Shown here piece by piece: positions 1-12,690 of a stretch of 64,000 bases of DNA. The notes under the pieces are model-generated. The model had not been told where the DNA came from and searched no databases. It saw only the letters and a program-made list of their open reading frames with translations. The stretch comes from Anthopleura xanthogrammica (taxonomy: Eukaryota > Cnidaria > Anthozoa > Actiniaria > Actiniidae). Each line of letters begins with the position of its first letter. Position 1 is the stretch's first letter. Made by a program: the position numbers and the translations under genes. The stretch covers positions 6,111,968-6,175,967 of the forward strand of contig OZ025221.1 of the NCBI GenBank assembly GCA_964019055.1, written 5' to 3'.

Positions 1-42
1 ATATATTCAAATCATTTCAAGTAACTCCTTTTGTACATATAC

Positions 43-2843
43 CTGTTCTCCCAAAAAATAGTGGAGCTGCTTTGTTTGGCATTATGGGACAAACTGTCTC
101 TGTACCATCGAGTCTCAATGTTTGTTGTTTAATCCCAGTATCAGGATCAATGGCATACCACACATCAATCTTGCGCCCTGTACAATAAATCATACATCAA
201 ACACTTGGTATCTTCATATCAACTCAATATAAAGTGGCCAGCCTATATACTGTCAGAAAAATCCCTCACCTGTGTACAGCAAGCCATCTGTGCTGCGGCA
301 AGGAGAAGCACGCACAAGATCTGGTATTGTGAACGGGAGTTTCTAAAGAGAAGTAATGTCATTTAGGGCATTTCATGCTATGCAAAGTGTGACCTCCTAT
401 ACATAGCTCTTATTAAACGAGTTTGAGGTCTGTACCTTAAGTTATGGACCAAGTTTTTTCCACTGTCTTATAGCCCAAGCGTTTAGCTCATGGGCTATAA
501 AAAAAAGTGGAAAAAACGAGGGCCCATAACTTAAGGTACGGACTGAGCAAACGAGGTTAATAAGATATTTATCATATGGCAAGGCTAGGAGAGGATTTTG
601 ATTTTTGGCCTGTACCGTTAGTTATGGACGACAAATTGACCAATCATAGTGCATGAAATTTCCTTGCCATATAATAAATTTTATTATAATATTTGCATAA
701 TTAAATTACCTTCAGACCATCAAGTGCACTACCAAATGCATACAAACTCCCATCTTTGGGGTCTGGAATAAATATTGCCCTGAAGTGAAAATAATTTTCA
801 ATTTAAATTCATACATTATTAATGATAATAGAAATTTTTTTTTTTTTTAAATCATCAGTTGGATTGGGAGTTTGCCAAGTGAACATCTGGATAAACTATC
901 AAATTGATTCATGGAAGTATCTAGATCTTCACAGTGTTGTTATAGCAACCTATACTTCAGCCAATGTTTTAAATAACACCCGACAGTATATATTATGATA
1001 CGCCTTATATATCCATTAAAAATGTTCAGTTATGAGACAGCCTGTCATATATCTCTTGAAGAACTAACTTCATTGAAAGAACTATAACCCTCAAACATCT
1101 ACAATATATAAAGTAGATGGTCATGATTATAATATAATTTACACACAAGGATGTTATTATACAACAAGTAAAATAAACCCTTACCCAGGTCTCATTAACA
1201 TTGGAGTCTTCAACACTGGATCTAGAAACCAAAACAAAATATGCAAATTGAGGAAACTTCATTGAAATATGAATATAAAATACATATATCGATCATTACT
1301 TGAAATTTGTTATCTCTGACTTGGAATTTTTAATCATTTTGATTTACAGACGTTTATGATTATAATTTATCATGTATATGCATCATAAGCTAAAATCTTT
1401 GATGAAGACTCGTTAATTTTAACCTAAATAATTATTAAATAGGATTCTGCTATTACTTTAAGTGAATATGGGACTCATGCATATTATCATTAATTTTAGA
1501 GCAATGAAATTAATTGCCCATATTTTTCAACAAGAAAGTACTAGGAACTCCCCTTCATAGAGCCATAAAATTACACATTAAAGAAAGACAGCAATATGTC
1601 GTTAAATATTTTAAGAACAAATTATCAAGAACAACATAAAAGACAGTACCTATATCATTAGTAATTAAAAATCTTAAAATCAAACTGTTAAGTTTGGCCA
1701 AAAATTTATTTGCAAAAAAACAGGTGATTTAACACAGTCCTTTGAAGTTATAACACAGCCAGTTCCTTGGGCATTCAAAATACGCTTATGTCGGCGTTTA
1801 ATAATTGGTTTAGGTTGCCAGGGCATTTCTTACCATGAATTAAGACACGAGTGAAGTATTGCATCACTATTCTAGCTTGTCGTATGTTTTACAAATATTA
1901 ACTCATCAGGAAACGTTGGAGATTGTCTTGATCCAATAAGATCTGCCAGAGTGGTATTATAATGAAGGTTTCAAGTCTAAAACTGAAACTCTGCATTTTT
2001 ATCCCTTTTATCACGTAGTTGTTATCTAAAATAGATTTTAAAGTGCCAAAAATTTGGATAAGAAACTCCAAATACCGTTTTCAGGAAATGATCATTGAAT
2101 TTACTTTCGAGCATAACCTCAAACGAAACTAAAAGAAATAAAAATAAAGGATGCATAGTTTTGTATCAAAGTCTGAAAATTTTACGCTAAAAACCACAAC
2201 AAGAAAAAGTACAACATCATAAAATTTTAATCCTGTTTTTAAAGTTTTTCGTTTTCAGTGTTTTTCTTTCAGTGAGGCCACACGTGGTTCGTATAATATC
2301 GATTCTTTTCTGTTTACTATTTTGTCTTTCAATTTAAAAGTATCAAATAATAATAGTGACAATAGAAGAGTTTCTAGTTCGTATTCACACGAGATTCAAA
2401 CCAAAATTAAGGTGAATAAGGTTTGATATACCTGTTAAATCGCGTTTATGCGAGTAAATCTCCGAAGAAAAAGATTATCATTGTTAGTAATAACATAAAG
2501 GTAGAGTATTTTTTAGGGTAATGTACCTTCTTTTATCGACCATCGAACTTCTCCTGTGGTTTTGCGAACAGCATACATCGTTCCATCCAAGGTAGATACG
2601 AAAAGAAATGATTCTGGCACACTCAAAGTATTAGGCTAAAGAAAGAAAATAAAAGTACAAATATAAATAACATTTAGAGACATCAAAAAGGCTTCCAGCC
2701 ACATTCAAGTCACAGATGATCGACTTTAAAACGCTTTGATTTTTGGAACTAAAACTTACCTCTTGATCTGAATTTGACGGCTTTGATAAATACAGAAGCC
2801 CAAGAATAATCAGAAACAGAACCCTATTTAGGAATCGCCACAT
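43..2843 (-). CDS. ERN1: IRE1/ERN1 ER-stress sensor, N-terminal luminal part (partial)
   Basis: This is the 5' part of the unfolded-protein-response kinase/endoribonuclease IRE1, and only the signal peptide and the start of the ER-luminal domain are in the window. Six exons join in phase: 2843-2760, 2635-2527, 1221-1185, 779-710, 342-270 and 177-43, giving 169 residues, and the gene continues past the left edge. Residues 1-25 form a hydrophobic signal peptide (MWRFLNRVLFLIILGLLYL). The luminal PQQ-like beta-propeller blocks follow: LFVSTLDGTMYAVRKTTGEV, FIPDPKDGSLYAFG, LPFTIPDLVRASPCRSTDG, LLYTGRK and VWYAIDPDTG. These match vertebrate IRE1 almost block for block. Every junction has GT-AG borders, and exon 3 is only 37 nt. 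The kinase and RNase domains should lie to the left. It is head-to-head with TEX2. Identity is very secure; the exon 6 donor at 42 is the last one visible. Confidence 0.95.
410..563. mobile_element. Foldback MITE in an ERN1 intron
   Basis: Two arms of about 65 bp are inverted copies of each other, sharing ACCTTAAGTTATGG, TTTTTTCCACT and TATAGCCCA with few mismatches. The element lies in the intron between ERN1 exons 5 and 4. A third partial copy of the arm motif (GTACCGTTAGTTATGGAC) follows near 610-630. Confidence 0.7.
1222..2526. other. ERN1 intron 2, no feature seen
   Basis: About 1.3 kb of AT-rich intron between the second and third ERN1 exons. I see no coding block, no hairpin element and no tandem array. 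Short open frames here lack similarity to known families and are taken as chance. Confidence 0.7.
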
Positions 2844-3179
2844 TGTGAGAAGTCTAAAAGAACGATCATAAAGAAGATCGATCTGAGAAAAAAACCAAAC
2901 TCATTCGAAATTCGTTTCTTTAGGAGAGAGAGGACTGGGCTAGAATGACGTCATGGGGTATCGATATCCGGTTGGTGAAAGAATTACTTCCGGTTTTTAC
3001 GAGATTCCGCTGAATGCAGACTCACAAGCAAAACAAATCGAAGGAGAGCTCGTGTTCGTTCATTTGCACATGTACGTAAATGGGTAAATTATCGCAGCCA
3101 TAGTTAATTCTTATCGATACATGGTTGGTCGGGGCTTGATTATTAGCAAATCATCTTGGTTGTGAATTCAGAACGCGAG
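2844..3179. promoter_or_regulatory. Divergent promoter ERN1 / TEX2
   Basis: The ERN1 start codon (minus) and the TEX2 start codon (plus) are 336 bp apart, so both 5' UTRs and core promoters fit in this interval. A perfect TGACGTCA palindrome sits at 2946-2953. It is the CRE core and is related to the TGACGTG-type sites bound by ATF6/XBP1. No TATA box is evident. Two short upstream frames precede the TEX2 ATG: 3070-3087 (five codons plus stop) and 3121-3165 (14 codons plus stop). If they are inside the mRNA they could dampen TEX2 translation. The regulatory role is inference from sequence. Confidence 0.6.
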
Positions 3180-6100
3180 ATGAGTGGCAAAAAGCCGCCT
3201 CCCCGACCTCCATTACCCAAAGGACACTCTCCAGTGAAGAACACTAAGGCTGTGAACACTCCAGGACGATTAAGATCCGCACTTGCTTCTATTTCTATTC
3301 GATATAATCCTACGACTGCTGCTACCAAGGATTCGGACTCTGAGGAAGAGATATGTATTGTGCGGAAAGAGGAGGACACTTTAACCGAGCAAAAAAATGA
3401 ACCCGAAGATGGCGCGGACGAAATCGACCGAAATACAAGAGTGACGGAAGACCACGATTGTGAGCCACCAAAACAAAGAGCTAATATCACGAACTCGAGC
3501 TCATGTCCACTACCACTTTTGACGCTTAGTGCGGAAAGTCTTAATGGCGTTGAGAAGGGATTGGAAAACGGTGAAAAACGAACTATTGTAAAACAGAAAA
3601 CTTGGCCAGGGAACTCGATTGGGTCTGAAGCTAAGAGTAGGTCCACGGCAATGAGATTTATGCGCCGTGATCAAGGGCCAAAGAATGACCCGATCACTAC
3701 GAACGAAAACAAAGACGAAGCCGATTCGGGATCTCAACCATCAAAAACTCATTTAAGTTTGAGCAGTACGGAAATAGGAAGCAGGGATCAAAAGGAGGGA
3801 AATCGTCCTCGCTCGCCTTCGCCATTCCGTCGTCTCTACCGTCAACCTAACAATGAACATGTTGGAGAGAAATTGGCTGCTACATCATCTGCCATATCGC
3901 TATCTTCACTTCTTGCTGCTGCAGCTACAGAAGATAATAACGCTGAGAGCGAAAAAGAAAACGAGGAAGTAGAAGATTTCCAAGATGCCATGCCAGAGTT
4001 TTCTGGCGTAGACTCGCTGCCTTACGAAGAAGTAGTAGTGAATTCAGAACTGAAAAATCCTGTCAATCCGTCTAGCATCCAAAGACCTATCCATGAGCCA
4101 TCTTCTACTTTCCTTTTATTTTGCGTCCTCTTATTCTATATTTATCTGATTTCTAACCCTCCAGTATTTGTAAATGGAATGATAGCTGGATCAATTTTTT
4201 CTTACTTAGTTGGATGTTTGATCCTCATGGTGGTTTGCCCCGAGGACTCTTTTGATGAACGATTTCAACGTGAACTTGCGGAGTACAACAAGCGTGTTGC
4301 TCTGGAACCAAAGCCATCATACACATCTGTAGATCCGGGATTACTTCTGCGTCCCCGAGGAATGAAGGTAAGATCAACACTTGGGGTTTAGTAATGGTTT
4401 ATTGTTTACTACTAAAAGAAACACTTCGGTGTTACTCCCCAAAACATTAGCTGTCTAGTACTTTTGACCGCCGTCAAAATCAAAATAAATACGTGAATAC
4501 AAAACTCGAGATCATTATAAACGATTTATTACGTTCAAGTAAGCCATATTAAAATTGGTTTCTAAAATATCAACTGAAACGACAATTTAATATTTTTAGT
4601 ATGTTTTTCAAAATAGTAAGGTGCTTTAACTTTTCGCGCCAAATTTACCAGCGCTAGTTGTCGATTGCAAGAAAGTTTCAATTTAATGTTTAGAATGAAA
4701 ATGAACGCGTGAGTATGCTCCACTTAAATGGTTTTCTTTTTAAAGATCCTGGTCACTACACGCTCGGGTAGACCCATCTGTTTTGCCATCTGTCCACCGC
4801 TGAAAGTAATCGAACAGATCAAAGATTGTAAGATTACCAGTCCCCTCGTTTATCCAAGATGTATTTCTAGCCATTGGATAACATCTGTTTCCTACGCAAT
4901 TACTACCAGAGATTTCAATTTGTTTTAGACTGTCAAACATAAACTTCGATAAAGAATGCAAACGAGCCTTTGGTATTAATATTTCAACACAGACACACCA
5001 GTTTTTCTAACACAAATTTTAGTGTTTTGACCGATTTATACATACAGCCAATAATAAAATATCAACCAACTAATGATTATTGGAAGTGTTTTTGATCAAA
5101 AAAATTCGATTTATTAGTGGTCCCTTGCAACATTTTCACAATGCAGTTCAGCTTGCAGAACAAATTTAACATGCAAAACGATATTATTTTATTCTTGTGG
5201 GAATTGAAATTTATTGTTATTTTCCTCCAAATTCAGCTGCTTTGGGAATTACAGCAAGGGGTCTTTTAATAACGAGTTTAAATAGTGTTCAAGCGAGTTC
5301 AGGAAATTTTTTTTATCTTTCTTGTCTCGAAATTGTTTTTTCTTGGCAGGAAAATATTTCAAGCTTTTTCATGAATGATTATTGTGCCCTTAGGAAACTA
5401 GAACAAAGTATTAATAGTAATATAAACAAAAAGAAACTATTTTAGAGTAGTTCCATCATATTTAATGACTGGCACTTATAACATTTTGAATATTTAATGA
5501 GAATAACAACAACAGCAAAATGATAACCATAAAAAGGCATGTACGTCAATAATAGAATCATCCTCATTTGCATCCAACGTAGACTTGAATTTACCTGGTT
5601 AAACTCAAACCAATCTGAAAACTTTTATGGAAATTATACTCCTAGACATTTGATAAGCAATCTACGATATTTGCATCTGATTTGCATGGGTTTACTAAAG
5701 CTTGCCCTTGTAAATGCCCACACGTATTGGCAACTCATATTGGATTTACAGTACTACCATACTTATTTTTATTCCATCAGACATCTAAAATATTTCCCTG
5801 GAAACAATCAAACGTGGCGTTCCATACCATCATAAATTATCACTAGGTTAATGTTTGGCTACTTCAAATGTTACTTAGTAATGAGATTTAATTTTAAGTT
5901 AATGACTTCATGTCTTGTGAACGAACTTTAGATATCTTTTAAACAAAATTAAAGAAAAATAGCAAGGAAACCAAAGTGGGATTTCATCACAACCAAATTG
6001 TAGGGGAGGGGATCTTTGGATAATGAAATCTCTTCAAATGCAAAAAAAAAAAATCCATTTTTCTTGCAACATGGCTTCTGCAAAACCCCTTTATTTTTAA

Positions 6101-9100
6101 CAAAATTTATGTTAGGAAAACTGGTGTGTTTGCATTGAAATATTAATACCAAAGGATTGCTTGCATTCTTTAATGAGGTTTATACTCAGCAAAAAGCCAA
6201 TTTCTTAAATATGGCATCTGAAAAAGATATTGTAAAAACATGTTTCTGTCTTAATTAGTCAAGTATGTGTTTATCACATATCACCTGCCGGCTTTTATGA
6301 AATGGTTACGCTTTTTTTCTAACCATTAGTAACAGTTAGGGAGCATTCATTTTTTAGGAGGGGGGGGGGGGGGGGCGGAGGAATTAGGGGGGGGGATCAT
6401 TAAAAAATTACTAGATAAAAAGAGGGGGTCACATTTTTTTTGAATGTTGAACCAGGGGGGGTCATGAATAAAAATACAGTGTTTTTTTTGTTTTTTTTTA
6501 GTCTTTTTCTGGAGGGGGGGGGGGGGGGCTAGAAAATTTTTATATTTGGAAGTGGGGGGGGGGGTTATCGAAATATTCAATTCCTTACCATGGGGGCTAG
6601 CATTTTTTTTCTATTTGATTCCTCTAATTCCTCCCCCCCCCCCCCTCCTAAAAAATGAATGCTCCCTTACTAATAAGTCTTTTGATTATCCTGCTAGCAG
6701 AGGTCTATTAAAATCATTCTTGAAATGCATTATCATTGCTGGATTTCAAATATGCATTTACTAACTAAAAAAATGGATTAAGAAAAACTAAAAAATGGGG
6801 TGTAGCATTGGCAGTTAAATGTTTTGCAGAAGAGTAAAGTTTTTTGGCCAGTCTTAAATGTTTCAATGTTAATTGACTTTTTTAAAGAAAGCGAGAGAGT
6901 AATCCACAGCTTGGGAGAAACAGCAGAGAAGGATCTATCCCCATAACTTGCTAGTCTGGTTTTCAGAAAAATCTGGTTGTTAACACACAACTGGAACATA
7001 GAGAACTAGAGAGTGTGTAGCGAGGTAGTAGCTCAGATATATGATCAAGGAGCAATGCCATTGACAGGGACGGTGGACTAGTCTTTTATATCTTCTAACT
7101 ATCCCCCCCCCCCCTCACACCAACACTTTTCTCTTTTGTATTTGCATACAAGCCCCCCCCCCCCCACACACACACAAACACACACACTTTAAAATGTGTT
7201 CCACTATCCCTGATTGATCACTTTGTATATATGTCATCAAGGGAATCTGAATTTGATCTCAGTCCTTTCTATTTAGTGGCTTTTGTTTGTGTCGTTCTTG
7301 ATTGTTTCACATATATATATTTCAATTTGTGTCATATTTCTTTTTTTCAAGGGATGGATGTTAAAAGCATATGATTATGATCCCAACAGTGTCAACGAAA
7401 CAACACTAGTTTATGCCCGACTGAGAGATAACAACCTCACCTTGTCACTACCAAAACTAGACGCCAGCTCAAGGAAGATTGACATCAAGACAGTTGATGA
7501 CACCACCAAGCTGCCGTTTACTCGGCATGATCACTTTGACCTAACAGGAAGTAACATCTCTTTAACTCCACCAACTCTATCACCAAAACGAATATGGAGC
7601 AAGAAGTATCCTTTGTGTTTAGCCTTAGGACGACCTGGAGAAGAGCGAGAGGAAGTGAAAGAACTTTCTGAAGAAGACTCGAGTAAAAAAAAGGTCAAAA
7701 CTCAAAGTTCTTTAGATGATGTTCATGTGTTGTACCTGTTTGCCAAGACTGGACGGCAGAAAGAAGAATGGTATCAACATTTTGATAGGATTTTAAGTCC
7801 CAAAAAGAACTTTTCAGTTTCAGACATTGACAACGTACTACGCCCATCATCATGTAGCTATCCACACTACATGGCCAAACTACTACCCAATCCCGACATC
7901 GACATGCAGGATTCGCCAGAAGTTCAACTTTCATGGGTCAATATGCTGTTTGGTAGGGTGTTCTGGGATGTTTGGCAGGATCGTTACTGGGCAGATAAAA
8001 TCAAACAGCGTCTTCAAAACAAACTTAGTAAGGTACACAAGCCACAGTTTATCCGTGACATTCACATAACAGATCTAAGTCTTGGGCACACTTTCCCACT
8101 TATCAACAAAGTATCACTTCCAGTTTTAGATGAGCAGGGCACCTGGGTTGACTTTGATGTTACCTACAGTGGAGGGGTAGTTTTTACAGTTGAGACACAC
8201 CTCAACATTGATGGCTACTTGGCACACTTCTTGAACCGTGGGAAAGAAAACAGAGACATCACAGGAGATTTAGACATGGCAGGGCTGTCAAGGAAGTATG
8301 AAATGCTGGAGAAGGAGGAAAGTCTTAAAGATCTGAATGAGCCCAGTAGAGTTATTGGCAATCATAATGATGATGATGAAGATGATGATGATGGATCTCT
8401 CACATCAGAAAGCCCACCCGAGAGTGATTCTGATTTCGAGTCTCCAGAATCTGACTTGGAGGAATTAATAAGTAAGCGAAATGGAAGTAGACCAAACAGT
8501 TCTGGAAGTGAGTCGATGGAAGCAGTAACAGATAACTCATATGCCAAAGAAGCGCTAGAGCAATTGAAGTCCCTAGAAGGATTCCTTGAGAAACAAATAG
8601 CAGAAGAAGAAGAAATGAATTTATTGGATGTGAATGAAGTTGCACCACAACTAAGTCTTTCACAGGAATCATTGTCAAATGCAGAAAGTGTTTCAAACTC
8701 TGAGAGAAATAGCCCAGTGCAGAAGCAAAGTTCAGGTGAAGATTCAGAAAAATCATCTTGTATTTCTCCCCCATCAACCCCAAAACTAAGAGCACCTGAC
8801 ACTTCTCATACAAGTAGCCCAGTAAGACAAAGATTCAACCGGCCAACTGGAACAAGAAAAAAGTTAATTGGAGTATTGGAGCGACTTGCCAAATCCAAAT
8901 GGGTCAAGAAGGCAGCTGAAACCAAGATCGTTAAGACTGCAGCAGAAAAGTTCTCCAATTTGCCTATTATTCTGTCAGTAGAGGTGCAATCAATCAAAGG
9001 AACTTTGACACTGAATATCCCACCACCACCAACAAACAGACTTTGGTGAGTAAAAGAAACTAAGTCATATAGAACTATGAAATTAGGGATGCAACAAAAA

Positions 9101-10371
9101 TATAAGGCTTATCATCTACAAGTAAAATTGAATAGAGAAAGAGAAACTCTAATAATTTTTAGATCCAACTGCAGGACAGTCAAATTTGATTGGCTATAGT
9201 CCACTTTTCTTAGTTTTTCTTAGTGTTTCTTTGTTTCCCGTGTGCATAATGTTGACTAGGCTGCTGAGAAGTGGGTCCAATACTGAGTTGAATTGAATTG
9301 TCATAACAAATTTAGAATTTTTTCTACACAGTATGTTATTGGCTGAGATGAAGTAAAGACTTCAATGTCTTGCCATCAATCATAAAAATATTCTCTAAGT
9401 CCTACAAGTGTGAAAACTGCCAGCAATAGACCTTTTTAGCTTCATATGCAAATTGCCCATTTCAGACCACATGACATTCCCTTGAGAAATGTTTTTTTGT
9501 TAAAATATTAACACATGAAAGAATCAGCTCCCAAGAGTGGCATCACATGGTCTGAAATGGGCACAACAAACAACAAAGCTGAAAAGGTCTATTATATACT
9601 GTGTATTTTCTGTCTCATCTAGGTATGGTTTCCGTGGTAACCCCATGTTATTTGTTACTGCACGACCAAAACTTGGTGCTCGACAAGTGAAACTTACTCA
9701 TGTTACTGACTGGATAGAGAGAAAGCTGAAGCAGGAATTTAAGGTAAATTTACAACTCGTAGCCCTGTTTCCCTTAGAGTGACAATCATCACTACCACTA
9801 CTCTATGCCATCCCTAGATGTCTTAAGGAGAATAGTTTGCAATTATTAGCAGTAATGGATGGTGTGCTATTTCCCTTACTTTGTGATAAATACTTGGACA
9901 GCAAGGGGGCACACTGGCACCCAAATAAAAAAAATATATAATCTTCTCCCAATAGTCCCATTCACAGTTCCCTGCGCCATCTTGAAAGGTAGCCGTGCAG
10001 GGAACTGTGAAAGGAAATATTTGCCACTGGAGAGGTTGCACGATACTCTGCTATTTAGAGTGTTGGTTAGAAATAGATCAGGACTAAAAATAGCAACCAG
10101 ACAATGGACACTTGTCCAGCCAAACACCTCTTTGGCCAGTCCTCTTGACTGGTCGCATTGACTGGTCACCTGTTCATCAGTCTATTGTTGCTGGTCATCA
10201 TGTCCTGCAGCCAGACCAGACAATATTTTTAGCCCAGGTCTGTAGGTTATCAATAGTTTGATGGATATATCTCTCTTTTCCCTCTAGAGCATGTTTGTCC
10301 TTCCCAACATGGAAGATATACCAATCAAGATCATGAACAGTGATGTGGAGAAGCAGTTTTCAGACAACTAA
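3180..10371 (+). CDS. TEX2: TEX2, SMP-domain ER lipid-transfer protein
   Basis: Orthologue of testis-expressed protein 2 (yeast Nvj2 relative), an ER membrane protein whose SMP domain moves lipids at organelle contacts. Four exons join in phase: 3180-4367, 7352-9045, 9623-9743 and 10288-10371, giving 1028 residues, close to the human length. I start at the ATG at 3180 (MSGKKPPPRPPLP); the frame is open further upstream but has no ATG. Residues 1-305 are low-complexity, rich in Ser/Pro/Glu. Residues 308-353 hold a two-pass hydrophobic hairpin (FLLFCVLLFYIYL, GSIFSYLVGCLILMVV). A PH-like region opens exon 2. The SMP domain begins near residue 585 (WVNMLFGRVFWDVW) and is interrupted by an acidic insert (DDDEDDDDG and Ser/Glu runs). 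It resumes at VLERLAKSKWVKKAAE and ends with TARPKLGARQVKLTHVTDW and FVLPNMEDI. It is head-to-head with ERN1. Identity is secure. Confidence 0.95.
4368..7351. other. TEX2 intron 1
   Basis: A 3-kb intron, AT-rich, with long T-runs. Its only clear structured content is the G-run foldback element at 6325-6678. Two poly-C stretches lie near 7106 and 7153, the second running into a short CA repeat. Open frames in it show no family similarity. Confidence 0.7.
6325..6678. mobile_element. Foldback element with internal poly-G tracts
   Basis: Inverted ends GGGAGCATTCATTTTTTAGG near 6340 and 6660 enclose about 300 bp with several runs of 8-16 G. The strand carries repeated GGGGG-AATTA/TTCAAT-type units, so the interior may itself be an old tandem. 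It lies in TEX2 intron 1. Confidence 0.7.
9425..9595. mobile_element. Foldback MITE with AATAGACC ends
   Basis: Begins CAATAGACCTTTTTAGCTT and ends AAGCTGAAAAGGTCTATTA. The inner arms share TGCCCATTTCAGACCA / TGGTCTGAAATGGGCA. It lies in TEX2 intron 2 (9046-9622). Its inner arm reappears in the elements near 26640-26700 and 47640-48020. Confidence 0.75.
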
Positions 10372-10481
10372 GTAAAGTACAAGTAAACGTACAGTTTATT
10401 TTAAGTTGGAAACTTAGAATACTAAATTAAAACACTTCTTTGTACATATGTTTATGAAGCAAATTTAATAAGAGTAAGAAA

Positions 10482-10916
10482 TACTGTAAATCCTCTATTA
10501 AGCCCCCCCTCTCTAATAAGCCCCCCCTTTTTAAAGGATGAAATTTATTAATCCCCCCCTCTCTTTTAAGCTCCCCTCCCCTCCCCCTTCACAACTAAAT
10601 TCACAATCAAGGTAAATCATACTTGAGACTAACACAAGTGAATCAAATGTTGAAAATAGCTTGTAATTAGAACAATGCATATACCATACCCCTATAGATT
10701 GTGCGAGAAAGTCCATAGTAATACTTCCATTTAATCCTGAGTTTACCGTTTTGGAATAGAGTTATCATATCATATTATATTCTGATAGCGTAGAACTTAG
10801 AGTGTTTCGGCTAAAAATCAATAAGCCCCCCTCTCTATTAAGCCCCCCCCCCCCCCCCTCAAACGTGCCTGAAATAAATAAGCCCCCTGGGGGGCTTAAT
10901 AGAGGAATTACGGTAG
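10482..10916. mobile_element. Foldback MITE, TACTGTAAWTCCTCTATTAAG ends
   Basis: The left end TACTGTAAATCCTCTATTAA and the right end TTAATAGAGGAATTACGGTA are inverted copies. Further AAGCCCCCC motifs repeat on both sides, and the right arm includes a long poly-C run. It starts about 110 bp after the TEX2 stop and may lie in its 3' UTR. Confidence 0.75.
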
Positions 10917-11418
10917 TGAATTTTGAATTCTCTGTTGCTAAGGCTTAGTGTCAATTTTATTTAGAATATTCATTTATTAATAATTGTTCCAACGTAGAAA
11001 ATCTGTTGAATTTCTGTGTTCTTTTCAGTTGAAGTTGTGCACTCTTTACTTTGCTGTTGGTTATTTGGGAATAATTTGATGCTAAAATGAGTCTAATTCT
11101 AAGTAAATGAGTCTTGAATCAAGGAAGTAACACTGTCTGCAGTATTTATGGATTCTTAGTTTTACTTTCAAATTAGCTTTATCATATCACACTGAAAGCT
11201 TTTAAAAGGCTTAACTTCATATTGTGATTGGATAATATAAATGAAAACAATGGGAAGCCATTTCAGTGCTATAGCATGGAATACCATTGTGTTGCTGTCA
11301 GTCAGTAACCATGCTTTGGCACAGAATTGATTATTTTGGCTTTATCCAAAATGTGTTACAAGTTAGTGTCTGTACAAACAATAAGTTTACAAACTCTAAT
11401 TCATTAAACTTGTTTGAG

Positions 11419-11773
11419 CAATAGACCTTTCCCAAATTTGCTTGAGTGCTACCATTGTTTGTGCATGGTCTTGTTTCTGGAGTTAGCTCAAAGCGACCTT
11501 AAGTCCGGTACCACTGTCTTCACTGCTATGTGCTGATTGAGACAATTGCTGTGACAGAGAAATCAGGCAATACACTGTCATCAATCAAAAAATTGTTGGA
11601 TACCTTTACATACTCTGACTGACAGCAGTGTATTGCCCCATTTCCTTGTCGAGAATGTTGTCTCGATCAGCGCCGAGCTATGAAAACAGTGGTAAGCCCA
11701 AATGTTGTAAATAGAATGAAAATAATAAAAAAGGAATCGTTACGTCCTGAGCGAGTTTGGGAAAGGTCTATTT
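11419..11773. mobile_element. Foldback MITE with AATAGACC ends
   Basis: The outer ends CAATAGACCTTTCCCAAATT and GTTTGGGAAAGGTCTATTTT are inverted. Inner arms around AGTGTATTGCCTGATTTC and its inverse continue the hairpin. A near-identical terminal arm occurs at 36158-36318. Confidence 0.7.
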
Positions 11774-12221
11774 TAGTTCAAGCTCTTCAGTCAGTGTCAA
11801 GCTGGAACCTGCATGAAGACACTTGTACAGTATGTGTCTGGCCTGATTCAAGAAATCAGTCTAACCCTTGAATATCATGTTAACGAGTGTGACTGACCAA
11901 AAAAAGCATTAATTTATTAATATTATAGAATGATCATAATGAATGGTCTTCTGAACTCCAAACAAAAAAATTAGAGAATTTGATTTGATTTATTGATGAG
12001 TTATCATTATAATAATTATAATTATTATCAGAGTAATGTTAGAACGAAACTTGAAGCCTTAAATAAAAAAGGCCTTGCTGTGTCTTTGTAAAATTGCATG
12101 GATACCAAATATGTTTGATCAGGGATCTGCTTGAACTCCTGGTCTACCTTATTCAAAGCCATGAATAGGTTTGGTTGCCATAGCAATAATCCTAACACTA
12201 ATCAGGCTTTGAATAGGTAGA

Positions 12222-12350
12222 TACTTGTTTCCATAGCCGAAAATGCCCTTGTTGAGAAAGGAGTGGAATCTAACCCTAAACCTTACCAGCCCTAGAATTG
12301 ATTCCAGTTCTTTCTCAATGAAGGGCAGTATGGCTGTGGAAGCAAGTGTT
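12222..12350. mobile_element. Short foldback element
   Basis: ACTTGTTTCCATAGCCG...CTTGTTGAGAAAG on the left is mirrored by CTTTCTCAATGAAGG...GGCTGTGGAAGCAAGT on the right. The loop contains CTAACCCTAAACC, which resembles but is not a telomeric repeat. Confidence 0.55.
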
Positions 12351-12365
12351 CACCCTTTGTGAATA

Positions 12366-12690
12366 ACATTAACCCAGTCATTTCTTCCCGAATCCTGGCG
12401 AATCCTGGCAGAGAAAAAGGGAGACTCTGCTGGTCCAAGTCGTTTTCTTTGATATACCGCGTCCACAATCATGGACGAACCAAACTTTTTTTTTAAACCG
12501 GTTTTAAACGGGAATAGGCAATAGGTATGAGCAAATATAGAACAGCGCTTAACATTTTTTGAGTCCATGGTACTTATTATGACAGGGTTGCTAAGTTACC
12601 AAATGCATGTGCAACAAAGAAAACGGCCTGGACCGGCAGAGTCTCCCATTTTCTCTGCCAGGATTTGTCTACACGGGAGACTCTGCTAGC
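12366..12690. mobile_element. Foldback element with GGAGACTCTGC arms
   Basis: Left arm: CCTGGCAGAGAAAAAGGGAG then ACTCTGCTGGTCCA. Right arm: the inverse, TGGACCGGCAGAGT then CTCCCATTTTCTCTGCCAGG. A third GGGAGACTCTGCTAGCAGGG follows at about 12677. Confidence 0.65.

Noticed and set aside
3143..3646. 167-codon frame on the minus strand over TEX2 exon 1
   Set aside because: Shadow of the TEX2 coding sequence in the opposite strand; no family blocks. The same holds for 8362-8813 over the acidic part of exon 2.
12285..12300. Telomere-like CTAACCCTAAACC words
   Set aside because: Only one or two units in the loop of a hairpin element; not an interstitial telomere array.
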